Program-made: the position numbers and the translations under genes
The notes under the pieces: model-generated
Databases searched by the model: none
Told to the model about the DNA's origin: nothing
Seen by the model: only the letters and a program-made list of their open reading frames with translations
Shown here: positions 32,311 through 43,734 of the stretch, piece by piece
Layout: each line of letters begins with the position of its first letter
Position numbering within the stretch: the stretch's first letter is position 1
Source of the DNA: Cytospora piceicola
Taxonomy: Eukaryota > Ascomycota > Sordariomycetes > Diaporthales > Cytosporaceae
Direction of reading: 5' to 3'
Assembly: GCA_023375675.1 (NCBI GenBank)
Contig: JALQBC010000010.1
Coordinates: forward strand, 310,001 to 374,000
DNA: 64,000 nt

Positions 32311-33116
32311 ATGAACTTCGCACCGTATCAAGCCACTTCGCCGGAGGAAGCCCGCTCCCCCGACACCGCATCTCCACGCCTGTCCCTCGAACGACGGCCC
32401 TACTCTCCATTCGTACAACAGAAGCCCTCCAACCAGAGGAGCCCACCACCACTGCAGCACCCTCAACCACAGCGCAACTGGCAGGCCGGATACCGCTTCG
32501 CGAGCCCAAACTATCAGGGTAGTCCTGCATCCGCGGGCGGGCGGGCGGGCGGACGCGGGGCTGGTGCCGGGGCCCGGTCTGGGCTTGGTGCTGGAGCTGG
32601 AGCTGGAGGTGATGGCTACTTTGGGAACATAGGCAGCGGTCTGGCCGCGGAAAGAGAGGGCATCAACGAGTTCGACACGAGTCTGGGGATAAGGCTGGAC
32701 TACGAGGCCTGTCTGGCGTATCTGGCACTGCCGCCGCTGGGGGCCATACTCTTGTTGATTTCGGAGAGGAAGAGCGACTATGTTAGGTGAGTGACCTGTG
32801 GTTCGAAGGGTAGTGGCGGTCACTGTCATCGGTCACCGTCATCGGTCACTTTCGTCGGTCACCTTGTCCCAGTGTCGAGCCCAGCTGACGGTGCAGCAGA
32901 TTCCATGCCTGGCAGTCGGCACTGCTATTCACAGTCATCTTTATCATCCACCTGATCTTCTCGGGGTCGACCTTCTTCGGGTGGCTCTTCTTCCTCTGCG
33001 ACATCGGCCTGATAGCATTCTTGACCCTGAAGGCATACCGAGATGCGGACATGCTAGACAGGTTTGAGGTGCCTTTCTTTGGTCAAATAGCGAGCAGATT
33101 CGTGGACGAGGAGTAG
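32311..33116 (+). CDS. DUF4870/Tic20-like integral membrane protein, 230 aa
   Basis: Exons 32311-32786 and 32900-33116 (GTGAGT...GCAGCAG, 113-nt intron). The N-terminal 115 residues are Pro/Ser/Gln-rich and then Gly/Ala/Arg-rich (encoded near 32535-32615), probably cytosolic and disordered. Three hydrophobic segments follow: YLALPPLGAILLLI, ALLFTVIFIIHLIF and FFGWLFFLCDIGLIAF. Across the splice junction the protein reads SDYVRFHAWQSALL, which matches the FVRFHAxQ hallmark of the DUF4870/Tic20-like family. The tail KAYRDADMLDRFEVPFFG is also well ordered. The molecular role in fungi is unknown to me. Splice sites and restored motif make the model strong; the functional label is family level only. 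Confidence 0.72.
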
Positions 33117-34125
33117 CAGTGGGGCTTGGGAAGTATCCTGCCCCTGTAGCGATATATGTAGGAGAGATAAACCTGGGGGTGTTGGTGTGGGAGACGATAT
33201 TGCTCTTCGTGGGTCGGAAATGGTGTTTGAGTATTTGGTGATTTACTATATGATACCATGCTTGTGTTCGGATACGATGTTGGTTTTGGATGATCGTAGG
33301 AAGTTGGCAGAGACTCTATGGGCAGGCTTGAAGCAGTACATAGAACATAGAGCTCATCCATGCCCAGTGGACCAGGTATAGGTATAGGTATAGGTCTAGG
33401 TATAGGTCTAGGTATAGGTCTAGGTATAGGTCTAGGTATAGGTCTAGGTCTACGTATATGAACTATATCTAAGTACTTAGATGGTATGAGCTGGGAAGCC
33501 TGCAGGGAGGAACACAAGTAAGCTCTGGGCTGAGGTTGCTGCCCTTACCAGAGGGCGTAGACAATCCTGCCACCGAGACACTTTCGAAGTGAGACTGTTT
33601 CTCTCTCATATGGCAAAATTTATGGTGAACTCTTGCTCGATGCTGTCGGAATATCTTTGGGGCCTTGATACTTACTTAAGGAGGTAGGTAAAATTCAAGG
33701 CTCTTGGGTTCAAGGCTCAGGGTATAGGCTCAGGGTTTAGGGTCCAAGGCAGGGTTCAGGGTTTGTTCCTGATAAGAGATGTCTTTTATCTTAGCTTAGC
33801 TTACTAAGTATGGTGACGCGCTTGTCTGCCTGCCTTCGGGACTCCCCCAAACTCATTGGAGCTAAAGCCGCCAACTACGGAGCCGTAGTACGGTACAGTC
33901 TACAGATCACAACCTCCAACCTCCAAGCTTGTAGCTGTTCAGCCTTCCTCCCTCCAGACCAGACCCGCAGACCACTCCCTCCACAGCATCCCCCCCTCCA
34001 CCCTTTTGTTTCCCGTCGCCGCCGCGCCATCCTTTGATAACGCAAATTCGAATCCTTCTCTCGTACTCCTGTTCTACCCAGATCACGAAACTCACGGCTC
34101 TCTGGGGTCCACATCACCACACACC
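33117..34125. other. intergenic with tandem repeat, promoter side of RPT5
   Basis: Contains the 12-bp tandem at 33374-33452 and degenerate CAGGGTTTAGGG-like runs at 33712-33762. The last 200 bp before RPT5 is pyrimidine-rich. No gene is seen. Confidence 0.5.
33374..33452. repeat. 12-bp GGTATAGGTCTA tandem repeat
   Basis: About six copies of a 12-bp unit built from the half-units GGTATA and GGTCTA, beginning with three GGTATA copies. It is non-coding. Confidence 0.9.
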
Positions 34126-35750
34126 ATGTCGTCCCTCGAAGAGCTCGATGCGATGGAGCGTCGCGATCGCGACGACAAGGACAACAAGGACCGTAAAGAT
34201 GGAAATGATAAGGGCGACGAAAAGCCCTCGGACGATGCCGACCAGGACATGAAGGACGCCGAGGAGGAAAGCATTCTCGACGATGAGGTAAGCACTCATG
34301 ACCATTAATCCGTCCCTTCCTGACCCCATCACCACTGTACAGATCACACAGGTTACTGACACAGGCGGTGCCTACAGATCTTGCAGCTCGGCACCCAGGA
34401 CATTCAGAACCGCAGGCGACTACTCGAGAACGATGCCAGAATCATGAAGTCCGAGTTCCAACGTTTACAACATGAGAAGGCTACCATGAACGAGAAGATC
34501 AAGGAGAACCGGGAGAAGATCCAGAACAACCGACAGCTCCCCTATCTTGTCGGCAACGTCGTCGAGCTTCTGGACCTCGATCCCACAGCCGAATCATCAG
34601 AGGAGGGTGCCAATATCGATCTGGATGCCACGAGGGTGGGCAAGTCGGCTGTCATCAAGACATCGACCAGACAGACAATCTTCCTGCCGCTGATCGGTCT
34701 TGTTGACCCAGAAGACCTGAAGCCCGGCGACCTCATCGGTGTCAACAAGGACTCATACCTCGTCCTCGATACCCTACCTGCCGAATATGACTCCCGAGTG
34801 AAAGCCATGGAGGTCGACGAGAAGCCAACGGAGAAGTACAGTGATGTTGGTGGCTTGGACAAACAAATAGAAGAGCTCGTGGAGGCCATCGTCTGGCCAA
34901 TGAAGGAAGCCGAGCGCTTCAAGAAGATTGGCATCAAGGCGCCCAAGGGTACGTCGACGCACATGTCACACAGCATTGCTTGTTGGCTGCTATCAGGAAT
35001 ACTAACGTGTTGCCACTGCAGGTGCACTGATGTACGGGCCTCCCGGAACTGGCAAGACGCTGTTGGCGAGAGCATGCGCTGCTCAGACAGACGCAACCTT
35101 CCTCAAGCTGGCCGGTCCACAGCTCGTTCAGATGTTCATCGGTGACGGTGCCAAGCTCGTCCGAGACTGCTTCGCACTGGCCAAGGAGAAGGCGCCGTCT
35201 ATCATCTTCATCGACGAGCTCGACGCCGTGGGCACAAAACGATTCGATTCGGAGAAGTCGGGTGACCGAGAAGTGCAGCGGACCATGCTTGAGCTTCTCA
35301 ACCAGCTGGACGGTTTCGCCTCGGATGACCGCATCAAGGTCCTTGCCGCGACGAACCGTGTCGATGTCCTGGACCCTGCGCTGCTTCGTTCAGGTCGTCT
35401 GGACCGCAAGATCGAGTTCCCCCTGCCCAACGAGGAGGCTCGTGCCCAGATCTTGAAGATCCACAGCCGCAAGATGAAGGTCGACCCTAACGTGAACTGG
35501 GGAGAGCTGGCACGCAGCACGGATGAGTTCGGCGGTGCTATGTTGAAGGCGGTCTGTGTTGAGGCTGGCATGATTGCGCTGCGGATGGGCAAGAACAAGA
35601 TCAGCCATGAGCATTATGTCGATGCCATTGCTGAGGTGCAAGCTAAGAAGAAGGATGTGAGTACTGGCCAGCTGAAGAAAGACCCTCCCGTCTATTTGGG
35701 CCAAGAGTTCGCTAACGATGCATGTGCAGACTGTCAACTTCTACGCCTAA
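34126..35750 (+). CDS. RPT5: 26S proteasome regulatory ATPase Rpt5 (subunit 6A), 462 aa
   Basis: One of six AAA+ ATPases of the 19S base that unfold substrates and open the 20S gate. Exons are 34126-34287, 34378-34948, 35022-35656 and a 21-nt last exon 35730-35750. An Asp/Lys-rich leader (residues 10-50) precedes the coiled coil ([19 protein letters not shown]) and OB domain. The AAA domain shows [18 protein letters not shown], Walker A GPPGTGKT (about 250-257), Walker [19 protein letters not shown], sensor [12 protein letters not shown] and arginine finger [14 protein letters not shown]. The tiny last exon encodes TVNFYA, whose last three residues are the HbYX gate-opening motif (F-Y-A). The NRRRLL coiled coil and that terminus distinguish Rpt5 from the other five ATPases. 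No upstream in-frame Met is seen. Confidence 0.95.
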
Positions 35751-35908
35751 TCCGCATGGTGGCGACAAGGAGACGTTTATCGGAATGCCAGCGACACAGA
35801 CAACTCACGGAGGACTGGGAAACCGCTGATAGAATACACGATAGACGGGTTAATGCAGAAATCGTATGAATACCACAGCTTACCTACCCATGGGAGCCCG
35901 CTATTCCG

Positions 35909-36091
35909 ATGATGAGAATAGCAACATTGACTTTATTGTACCTGATGGTCTTGTTTCCTGCCGTCTATTCTGCGCCTGCCTCGTCCGTTTCTCGCCATCG
36001 GGGTCCTGCCGCCTTGCCAGTCCAAGTGAAGCAGGCTCCATCTAACACAGTGTCGGCCCTGCGTCTTCTCTCGATACCCGCCAGTGCTTGA
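35909..36091 (+). CDS. possible small secreted protein, 60 aa (uncertain)
   Basis: The frame starts MMRIATLTLLYLMVLFPAVYS, a good signal-peptide shape with a likely cut after the Ala-rich A-P-A, followed by about 38 basic, Ser/Pro-rich residues with no cysteine. It begins only about 160 bp after the RPT5 stop, so it could also be RPT5 3' UTR. An adjoining frame (36088-36525, about 145 codons) may be a second exon or unrelated. No family recognised; existence is doubtful. Confidence 0.22.
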   Translation: MMRIATLTLLYLMVLFPAVYSAPASSVSRHRGPAALPVQVKQAPSNTVSALRLLSIPASA

Positions 36092-36525
36092 CAACACTGG
36101 CTAGGCGTTGTTTGGGTCCTGTACTTCGAGCTCTGCTGCTCTGGCGTCTGTGCCTCCCCCGGGGTACGTTTCCCACAGATCACTGGTTCGGGGCGTCACT
36201 GTCTGACCATAGATATGTTCAAGAGAAGAGCAATCTACCATATCCGGTCTTCAAAGACGTAACCGGTATGCAGATGATGGCTGACGCCATCGGGCACATG
36301 CGAGATTCCATAAAAGCCGGGGAAGTCGGGTTCGGCATCACAACAGCGCGACTGCGCCCCCGACGATTTTCTCCCTGCCCGGCGGCTTACGGCATCCAGA
36401 TCGAATCCGACGTCAACCGAGCTGGATGGGTCACGCGAGGCAGTGAGACGATAACTAAATCAAGGGCGTCCGGGGATTCAAGTATATCATCGCAAAGGCG
36501 CGTGTCGACTTCCATGGTCCGGTGA
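36088..36525 (+). pseudogene. unrecognised frame, possible decayed gene
   Basis: About 145 codons containing SDHRYVQEKSNLPYPVFKD and ADAIGHMRDSIKAGEVGFGI, which read like real protein, flanked by less convincing sequence. It overlaps the end of the preceding small frame in another phase. It may be an internal exon or fragment of a lost gene. I cannot place it in a family. Confidence 0.2.
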
Positions 36526-38317
36526 AAGTGAAGGGCGGGCTCCCTCCTCTGCTGCCTCGCTTTATTCTTGGTGCTGGCGACATGGAACGCGAGATACATG
36601 TAGCCCTGACACTGGCAGAGGTCCAACAAGACCGAGATACGAGTGGTATGGTGTTTAATGCGTGGTTTTATGTTGCAGGTATGTGAATGCATAAAGACCT
36701 CATCCCACGCACCGATCTGGGCGTCATCCATCGTTGTCGCTCTTGGTGCGCGTCATACGAGGCAGGCATACAGATCATGGATGGTGAATCAGACGGTGAG
36801 ATGCGTTATGCCTCTAGTACACAAACAGTACTGACTCGATGATATGTAGACGAGAGGATCAGTGGCGATCGGTCAAATCAGTTGTCTCTGATTCCTGCGA
36901 GCCGATATCCGAGAGTGGTTGTGTTTTTTTTCTGGTTCGAGTGGAACCGTTCTAGACCCAAAAAACAAGAAATCCGGTGTACACGTGTATATTCAAGATA
37001 ATAACATTTGAACCTTCCTTATATGATAGAGCGAGCTATTTGACAGAGTTGACAGGCGCCTCCGTACTTAAGCTTGCAGGTGACGGAAGTTCGCGATTGC
37101 AACTCTAGATATGCATTGTTTATGTTTAGGTTTATGCAAGCAGTATCGGTATTAATCAACCTACACAGTAGCCCTCTCAATCAACCAACCCTCCCCTTTC
37201 TTTTTAATTGAACTTGCCACGCACTATACGGTACCACCGTTTTGGCTTATACAAGGAACAATTGGATGGATGGCTGAATACCAGAATTACTCACCTTTCT
37301 TTTCGTCATTCCCACCTGAGGTGCCAGGAAATATCTTGCAGGGGGAGGGCTTGACCTAGTTCGCCAAGGGTTAAAAGAGTTGGTGAAATGCGGGTCTGGC
37401 AGTTAGTTGAAACCGTAACCCTGGCCATATAGTCTACTAAGTAGGGGGTGGTGATAGTCAGACACTGGGTATAACTGGTATATACTGTGTAGTATCTGCT
37501 TCGCAACTGGGAACTCCTGGGACTCTAGCGTATTGTCGAACCCATCGTCAGGGGCAGCTCCTGCTTGTGGCATCCTTTGCGCCCTCCCATTAACTCGGTT
37601 GGGCCAAGCCGTTCCCAGCATGGACCTTGGGCCGCCCAGGGGTAATGACTATTTATATACTTCTCCGGATAAATGTTGCCTCCTGCTCAACCTTGTGGCC
37701 GTTGTTACGGAACCCGTGGGTATTGTGTCATCACCGCCATCACTGAGACTGTTCCCGTTGGTGGGGCATATTATTATCCATGGATTCTGCTGCTAATTAT
37801 CTGACGCCTTGCTGGTCATGGGTTGGCGTACCGAGCCGAGACCTTTCTTGGTGAAGATCCCGTTGAAGATCACGACGTGGAGACCTCACATACATGCATC
37901 TTCGTGTCTCGCTTGGGCCTCAGAGCCGCACATGGAAGCAAGGTATCTCTACCATGGATATACCGGCCTCCAATGTCCTGTCGATCATTACCTTGGTACG
38001 GCAACCTAAAAGAACCCATTATCTTACACACCCGCCACAACCGTTGCAACTTCATGCCGCGCCATACTAGTATCGTCTTGGAGCCAAGTCGAATCCAGTC
38101 CATGTGCCGTCAATATTGCCGTCGTGACCAAGGGAGAGTCCACGTATCTGGCAGGTCTACCTTGGAATCCCGGCTCCCTGGGGGGGTATAGCTATTACAT
38201 GTATCGTATTTTTATTCATGGACGGTGACGATATCCTTCACCTCTGACGTAAATCAAATTTCCTGCCATGGCCTTTCTTCCTTCCTTGACCAGCATGAGG
38301 ATGTCTGAGTTGTTGAA

Positions 38318-38324
38318 TATAAAA
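38318..38324 (+). promoter_or_regulatory. TATA-like box upstream of hydrophobin
   Basis: TATAAAA lies 158 bp before the hydrophobin ATG, followed by a C/T-rich leader ending AACAATATCATCACC. The spacing allows a leader of roughly 100 nt. It is consistent with strong inducible expression, which is inference. Confidence 0.45.
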
Positions 38325-38481
38325 TAGGCCCCATCCCGCCCTTTCTTGGGGTCTTGAAACTCCTCCATATACAACATCACAAGTGCTTCTATCTGCCTCA
38401 TCCTCATAAACTTCACTACAACCCAAGTCTTCCAATATCTATTTCCACACGACCAGACCCTCATATAACAATATCATCACC

Positions 38482-38838
38482 ATGCAGTACTTCATCGCGA
38501 TCAGTGCCGTCCTGGCCAGCGCCGTCCTGGCCTCTCCTCTAGCGGTCGTGGAGCGCCAGATCTACACACCCTGCTCTGGCCTTTACAATACCGCTCAGTG
38601 CTGCGCAACCGACGTCCTGGGGGTCGCGGATTTGAACTGCGCCGATCCACCAACCGTGCCAGCCAATGCCACTGTTTTCCAGTCCGAATGCTCGGCCATC
38701 GGCCAGCAGGCTCGCTGCTGTGTCCTCCCTATCGTGCGTATCCCATCCCCGCGTAGCTACCTTGTGGCCACCGGCTAATCCATTTCATAGCTTGAGCAAG
38801 GAGTCCTGTGCGACACCCCTGCTGGTGTCGAGGACTAA
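38482..38838 (+). CDS. class II hydrophobin, 99 aa
   Basis: Small secreted amphipathic protein that self-assembles at air-water or cell-wall interfaces. Exon 1 is 38482-38733 and exon 2 is 38791-38838, with a 57-nt intron (GTGCGT...TCATAG). The signal peptide is MQYFIAISAVLASAVLAS; a short VVER stretch resembles a propeptide cut. All eight cysteines are present (residues 31, 40, 41, 53, 70, 79, 80, 91) with spacing x8, CC, x11, x16, x8, CC, x10, which is the class II pattern. The end LEQGVLCDTPAGVED is typical. It lies alone in gene-poor DNA about 0.85 kb from the RIP-mutated block, and its own codons show no RIP damage. Confidence 0.93.
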
Positions 38839-39680
38839 GGGCTGTCTTGGTATTTGAAAGTCTACATTGGTTGCTACTTGGTCATCGGGGGGGACTGGCA
38901 TATAATATATAAGTACGTGGAGGGTAAACACAACCGGGGTAAATTGTATCTTGGGGGACATCAGGGCAAGAGCATAAGACTGAGGGTCTTACCGGGATGT
39001 TTGACTGAGGAAGTCGATGACAAGACCAATACATATGAATCTTACTAGAGATTCGAAGTATGCATGTACAGCACCAATTTCTCACAATAATTTATATCGA
39101 GCAGACACTCCTGCTCGGCAAGACGCTGGTCTACTCTCTGTGGTTTCCATCCTGCTACTGTGACCCAGACACTTGAGCCTTACTGACAGACACTATTTAC
39201 CCGGATTCTCAGGATCCAATATCTATCCAAACTAATTCTGTTTGTGTTATGTGATAATCCAATCTACACGCAGCTAGATATAGTGGTGTGTGCAAGTGCC
39301 GACAACTAGTGGAGATACAAATGGATGGTCCAGGTTATGGCATAGCCTAGCACATTGGGTCATGGCGATACGTCATATATTCTTATTCCTCCATCAGATA
39401 GCATGGAGCTCATTCAAAAGTGCTAGGCATAAGATCGACGGTTTAGCTTTGGCTGTGTCTCGTAACTTATACCTGGAAAACCTAATTAGATCAATTGGAC
39501 AGGATCACAAGCCCTCCAAATAACCAAGAAGCCATGGTCACCAACCATCTTTATAAGCTATTCTCAAGTTCCGAGCGCAATTATCTAGACGGAAAAGCAC
39601 AACCTCTGGACAAAGAGTGACCGACGGGTCTGTAATCTTTCATCGGTTCTCTCGTGCTAAAGAGCTTTGATAAATAGTAC
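38839..39680. other. transition zone to the AT-rich block
   Basis: Mixed composition without genes. CA and TG dinucleotides are still frequent here, and drop sharply after about 39,690. Confidence 0.5.
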
Positions 39681-40002
39681 TAGTTAATACCAATCACTTT
39701 AGATAAGTAATTCTATACCTTCCTCTAAAAAGGTTATACTTTATATTATAAGCTATATAAGTATATATAAACCCCTTATATAATAAATTTGCTTGTCTTT
39801 CTATTCTAATTAGCTGCTACGCTTGTCTTGTATATCTAACTAGATGCAGAAAGCAATACTTATAGCTAATAACTAGTTAAATTTACTCGAAGCTCTTAAG
39901 GCTTACTGTTAAGTATCTAGGCATATCTGGGCTTACTCTATAATAAAGCTCGCTTCTGATATAGTTTATATAAGGGAGCTTCCTATACCTATTATAAACT
40001 AG

Positions 40003-40130
40003 GGAACGGCGGTAGGACCGCCTGCCGAGAAGGCCTTCTATTAAGAAGAATCGGAAACTTAATAACTACCTAAGTAGATACGCCGCTTAAGCTGCTCTAA
40101 ATACAATAAAGTAACGCCTGAAATACGTAC
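40003..40130 (-). mobile_element. inverted, truncated unit of the TAAG/hairpin family (distal end)
   Basis: Reads on the minus strand as the distal end of the family: AACTAGGGAACGGCGG at 40003, then the GGCGGT/ACCGCC mini-hairpin, the TTAAGAAG core and half of the hairpin with CGCCGCTTAAGC. It stops where the hairpin loop would be. The same segment appears in plus orientation at 40917-40980, 57620-57675 and 60533-60595. Confidence 0.65.
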
Positions 40131-40170
40131 TTATTATTAAAACACTAGCTTATTATTGAATTTATTTATA

Positions 40171-40980
40171 CTTTCCGTTAAGAAGGTTAATGTTTGTTTT
40201 ATAAAGCGGGCGAGTATATAGAAAATTATTACCTTTAAGATTTATACTACCTGTTTTTAATTCTGATTAGCTCTGAATTATAATTATACTGATTCGCTAT
40301 AGTACCCGTCTAGAGGATCTGATTAGCTGTGAAAAGCAGTGATTTTAGCTGTCGAACGGCTAAGAGAACTAGAGATTATAAGGCTTTTTAATGCCTGCCG
40401 GAAGACTTATAGTCACCTTAAGACTTAGCCTACGATAGGGCCTACGATAAGACCTTCTATAGAAGAACTAAGATATACGCCTGAGTTTTAATCCGATCAA
40501 GACGTACTTACTTCAATCTGAATTTTTAGAAAAAGGGCTATAAAACGGTATATTTAGTTAAAGCGTAGTCTTTAAGGTAGGCTTAGTATTAAAGCTAATA
40601 GGTCTAATTCTGTAAGTTCCTCAAGGTTCTTAACCCGAACCCTAGCCTTTCCCTTTCTTTTTCTTTACCGAAGGCTTATATAAGCCTTTAGATTCGAATT
40701 AAGTTAATAAGTAAATAAGTAAGTAGGTAGGTAAGTAAGTTAGTAAGTAAGTAAGTAAGTTAATAAGTAAGTAAGTAGGTAGGTAAGTAGGTAGGTAGGT
40801 AGGTAGGTAAGTAAGTAAATAAGTAAGTAAATAAGTAAGTAAGTAAGTAGGTAGGTAGGTAAGTAAATAGGTTAGTTAGTAAATTATCTAGTAAAGTAGT
40901 TAGTAAAGAAGCTATTAAGATTCCGATCCTTCTTAACGGAAGGCCTTCTCGGCAGGCGGTCCTACCGCCGTTCCCTAGTT
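40171..40980 (+). mobile_element. TAAG/hairpin repeat family, unit 1 (hairpin segment absent)
   Basis: Begins with TCCGTTAAGAAGGTTAATG and about 500 bp shared with units near 56.85 and 59.1 kb (landmarks: ACGGTATATTTA, CCCGAACCCTAG, GGCTTATATAAGCC). A TAAG microsatellite follows (40699-40905), then the distal end CCTTCTTAACGGAAGG...TTCCCTAGTT. The 16-bp core CCTTCCGTTAAGAAGG occurs at the left end and inverted near the right end, as expected of a DNA element. It has no coding capacity. RIP-type transitions separate it from the other units. Confidence 0.65.
40699..40905. repeat. (TAAG)n microsatellite with TAGG/TTAG variants
   Basis: Tetranucleotide array inside unit 1 of the TAAG/hairpin family. 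Confidence 0.95.
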
Positions 40981-41034
40981 TTCTATATGCTCGCCCGCCT
41001 TATAAAACAAACATCAACCTTCTTAACGGAAGGC
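40979..41034 (-). mobile_element. inverted fragment of the family's proximal end
   Basis: The reverse complement of the left end of unit 1 (40171-40224), directly abutting the distal end of unit 1. The arm keeps CGCCCGCC and AACAAACATC, whereas the plus copy shows RIP-like changes. Confidence 0.65.
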
Positions 41035-42249
41035 AATTAAACTTACTCGTTTAAATATTTAGTTAATTCGCGAAACGATAAAGACAAAATAGTATTAAAA
41101 CATAGGTTATTAGTTAAAAGAAAGTTAATAACTTTAGTTAAATAAATGTTTTTATCGATAAGGTTTAATAAGGTTATATTTCGATCTCTTTTTCTTTATA
41201 GAGAATTTCTATTAAAGGATTCGTTTAACAATAATTATTTATAATTCGATTTTAACTAAATATCTAAATCGCTAGTAATAGCGTCGATATAAGCTCTCCT
41301 TAATAAATTAGATAATTAGCTATTAAAATATAAAATATAATTATAATATACTTTTAAATTAAAAGACTATTAATACTAACTATAAGTTAAATAAGCTTCA
41401 GTTTCTTTATTATAAGCGATTTGTTTATAGTGCTCTCGATAGTATATAGATTCATCAGAGCCTATTTAAGGCCTAAAAGCCTTTAAAACGCATTTATAAT
41501 TATACTTAGGTATTATATATTTAAATTCGACTTTTTAAGTAGTAGAATAATCGATAGGTAATAAATTGAAAGTAAATAAACCTTTTTTAATAAGGTAAGA
41601 GTTAGGCGCTAAAAACGAGTAGTTTATACTATTCGTTTTATCGTCTTTAAAGGCCTTTAGCCTTTTAAAAGGCTTTTTAAATACCGAATTAAAACTCGGA
41701 TTAAGCGTACCGATATACGACTTCGAATCGTTATTACTTTCGTTACTTTCGTCGCTAAAGCTATTATTTATATTCTGTAAATTAAAAGAGCTAGCCTCGA
41801 TATATAGAGCCGATTTTCCTTTATTAAAAGATATTATTATTCTATTTAATATATTTATATTAGCTTTATAGCTTATACTATATTATAGTATAATAAATAT
41901 ATAAAGTATAAAAGGTATTTAAAGTTATATATACCGGTTTTATAGCTTAATAAATAAGATAAGGTATTATAGGTAAACTGTTAAAGCGTTAAGGTAATAT
42001 AGAAATAAATATTATAATATTAATAAGATATTAATCTGTAATAGAAATAGTGAAATAAAGTAATACTTTAAGTAAAGACTTAGTTATATTAGAGAGTTAT
42101 TAATAATAGTACTTATAAGTCGATAGTTATAAAGTTATAAAGAAAAAGAATAATAATATATTTATATATAAGGTTACTTATTTTATATACTTTATACTTA
42201 GTATTAAGTTATAATATACTAGTTAATATTAACGCTAATAATAATATAT
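41035..42249. other. AT-rich spacer, unclassified
   Basis: RIP-mutated DNA with scattered CG. No repeat copy elsewhere in the window and no open frame was recognised. Confidence 0.4.
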
Positions 42250-42690
42250 ATTGACTAATAAGTAATAGTAATAAAAATAACAGTTATAATAGTAATAATA
42301 GTAGTAATAGTAGTAATAACAATAATAGTAGTAATAGTAGTAATAATAGTAGCAATAGTAATAACAGTAATAGTAGTAATAAAAGTAGTAATAGTAATAA
42401 TAATAGTAATAATAGTAATAATAGTAATAGTAGTAATAGTAGTAATAATAGTACTAAAAGTACTAAAAGTAGTAAAAGTGGTAAAAGTAGTAAAAGTAGT
42501 AAAAGTAGTAAAAGTAAAAGTAGTAAAAGTAGTAAAAGTAGTAAAAGTAGTAAAAGTAGTAAAAGTAGTAAAAGTAGTAAAAGTAGTAAAAGTAGTAAAA
42601 GTAGTAAAAGTAGTAAAAGTAGTAAAAGTAGTAATAATAATAGTAAGAATAATAGTAATAACACTAATAGTAATCGTAGCTATATAATAT
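42250..42690. repeat. trinucleotide/nonanucleotide array (AGT/AAT, then AGTAGTAAA)
   Basis: The first half is an irregular AAT/AGT array; from about 42470 to 42640 it becomes a regular AGTAGTAAA tandem. It creates artefactual poly-Leu and Val-Val-Lys frames. It is mirrored in inverse orientation at 43735-44095. Confidence 0.9.
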
Positions 42691-43734
42691 ATAATATAAT
42701 AGTAGAAAAATAACCCTTTAGCCTTTTCTTAAGGTTATTATATCTGATTTCCTTTATACTAACGTTTACTATAAATCTAAATCGCTCGAATATAAGTAAA
42801 AACCTTCTTGTATTTAAAGCAGACAAATCTACCCTCCTTTAAAGGGCATTTACCCTTGTTTATAGCCTATTAAACGTTAGTTAATATATTTAAAATAAGG
42901 TTAATATATATAGTAACCTTAGTAATAGGCTGCGAGGAAGAAGAAGAAGGTAGAGGGGAAGGTAGAGAGTTAAGTAAGGTTGATTCTTTAAGGGAAACCA
43001 GAGGGCTAAACGAAATACATTTATTAAAGCCTTCGAGGTTAGAGACAGTAGTAAAGTTAGTACTAGTTTCTATAAGGCCTTAAATAAAATTGATAAATAA
43101 AAACGTTAAAAGAAAAATAAAACTTACAGAAAACTCGTTAAAATTAAACAAGTTAAAATCGAAAGGAGACTCTTATTTTATATTAGTTTTAATATAGTAT
43201 TAATAGTAATAATTAAGGTTACTAACTTAAAGGGAAGTTAAGTTTTAAGGGTAGTAAGTTAAGTTAAAATAAGCTGTAGCTTATTTTAAATTTCTCGAAT
43301 CTTTTCGAAAGGGGTAGGGAAGGCTAGAAGGCCTCCCGAGTTTAGTTAATTTTCTATAATAAAAGAAGAGTGTTCTCTTATTTATGCTGTAGATAGCTAT
43401 AAAGAAGAAGAGCAGATTCAGTAACTATTAAAAGGGAAAAGAAGTGGATTTAAATATTCATTCTCTTCCTCTCTATTTTCTTCCTTACTTTAAGTAAACG
43501 TTATTCCTGAAATACACTTTAAACAGTATAGTTACCGCCTTTACAGTAGTGGAAAGCCTAGGGATAAGAGTGAAAAAGAACTTTTCTTTTTTAATTTAAT
43601 TTGTTTATTTTGTTTCTATACGAATAATAGCGATATTAAATTTAGTGTTTTTAGGCGCGTTAGTATACTGTATAATCAGGTATTTTTTATAATTTTTTAT
43701 TACGTAAACCTAAAGAGATAAATCACTAAGATAA
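42691..43734. other. about 1 kb between mirrored repeat arrays
   Basis: Somewhat less AT-rich than its flanks, with AGAAGAAGAAGG and GGGGTAGGGAAGG purine runs. No coding frame. It sits as the loop of a large inverted arrangement. Confidence 0.4.

Larger units (their letters stand above)
35751..38481. other. gene-poor stretch between RPT5 and the hydrophobin
   Basis: About 2.7 kb with no securely recognised gene. Two small frames (35909-36091 and 36088-36525) are noted separately. From 36.5 to 38.2 kb nothing is recognised; scattered 60-120 codon frames lack family motifs and may be decayed coding DNA. Confidence 0.4.

Noticed and set aside
36643..38191. Short frames as possible genes
   Set aside because: 60-120 codons each, overlapping in several phases, without motifs or splice consensus support.
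42284..42664. Long poly-leucine frame (and the Val-Val-Lys frame on the other strand)
   Set aside because: It is a direct translation of the AGTAGTAAA/AAT array and does not look like a gene.
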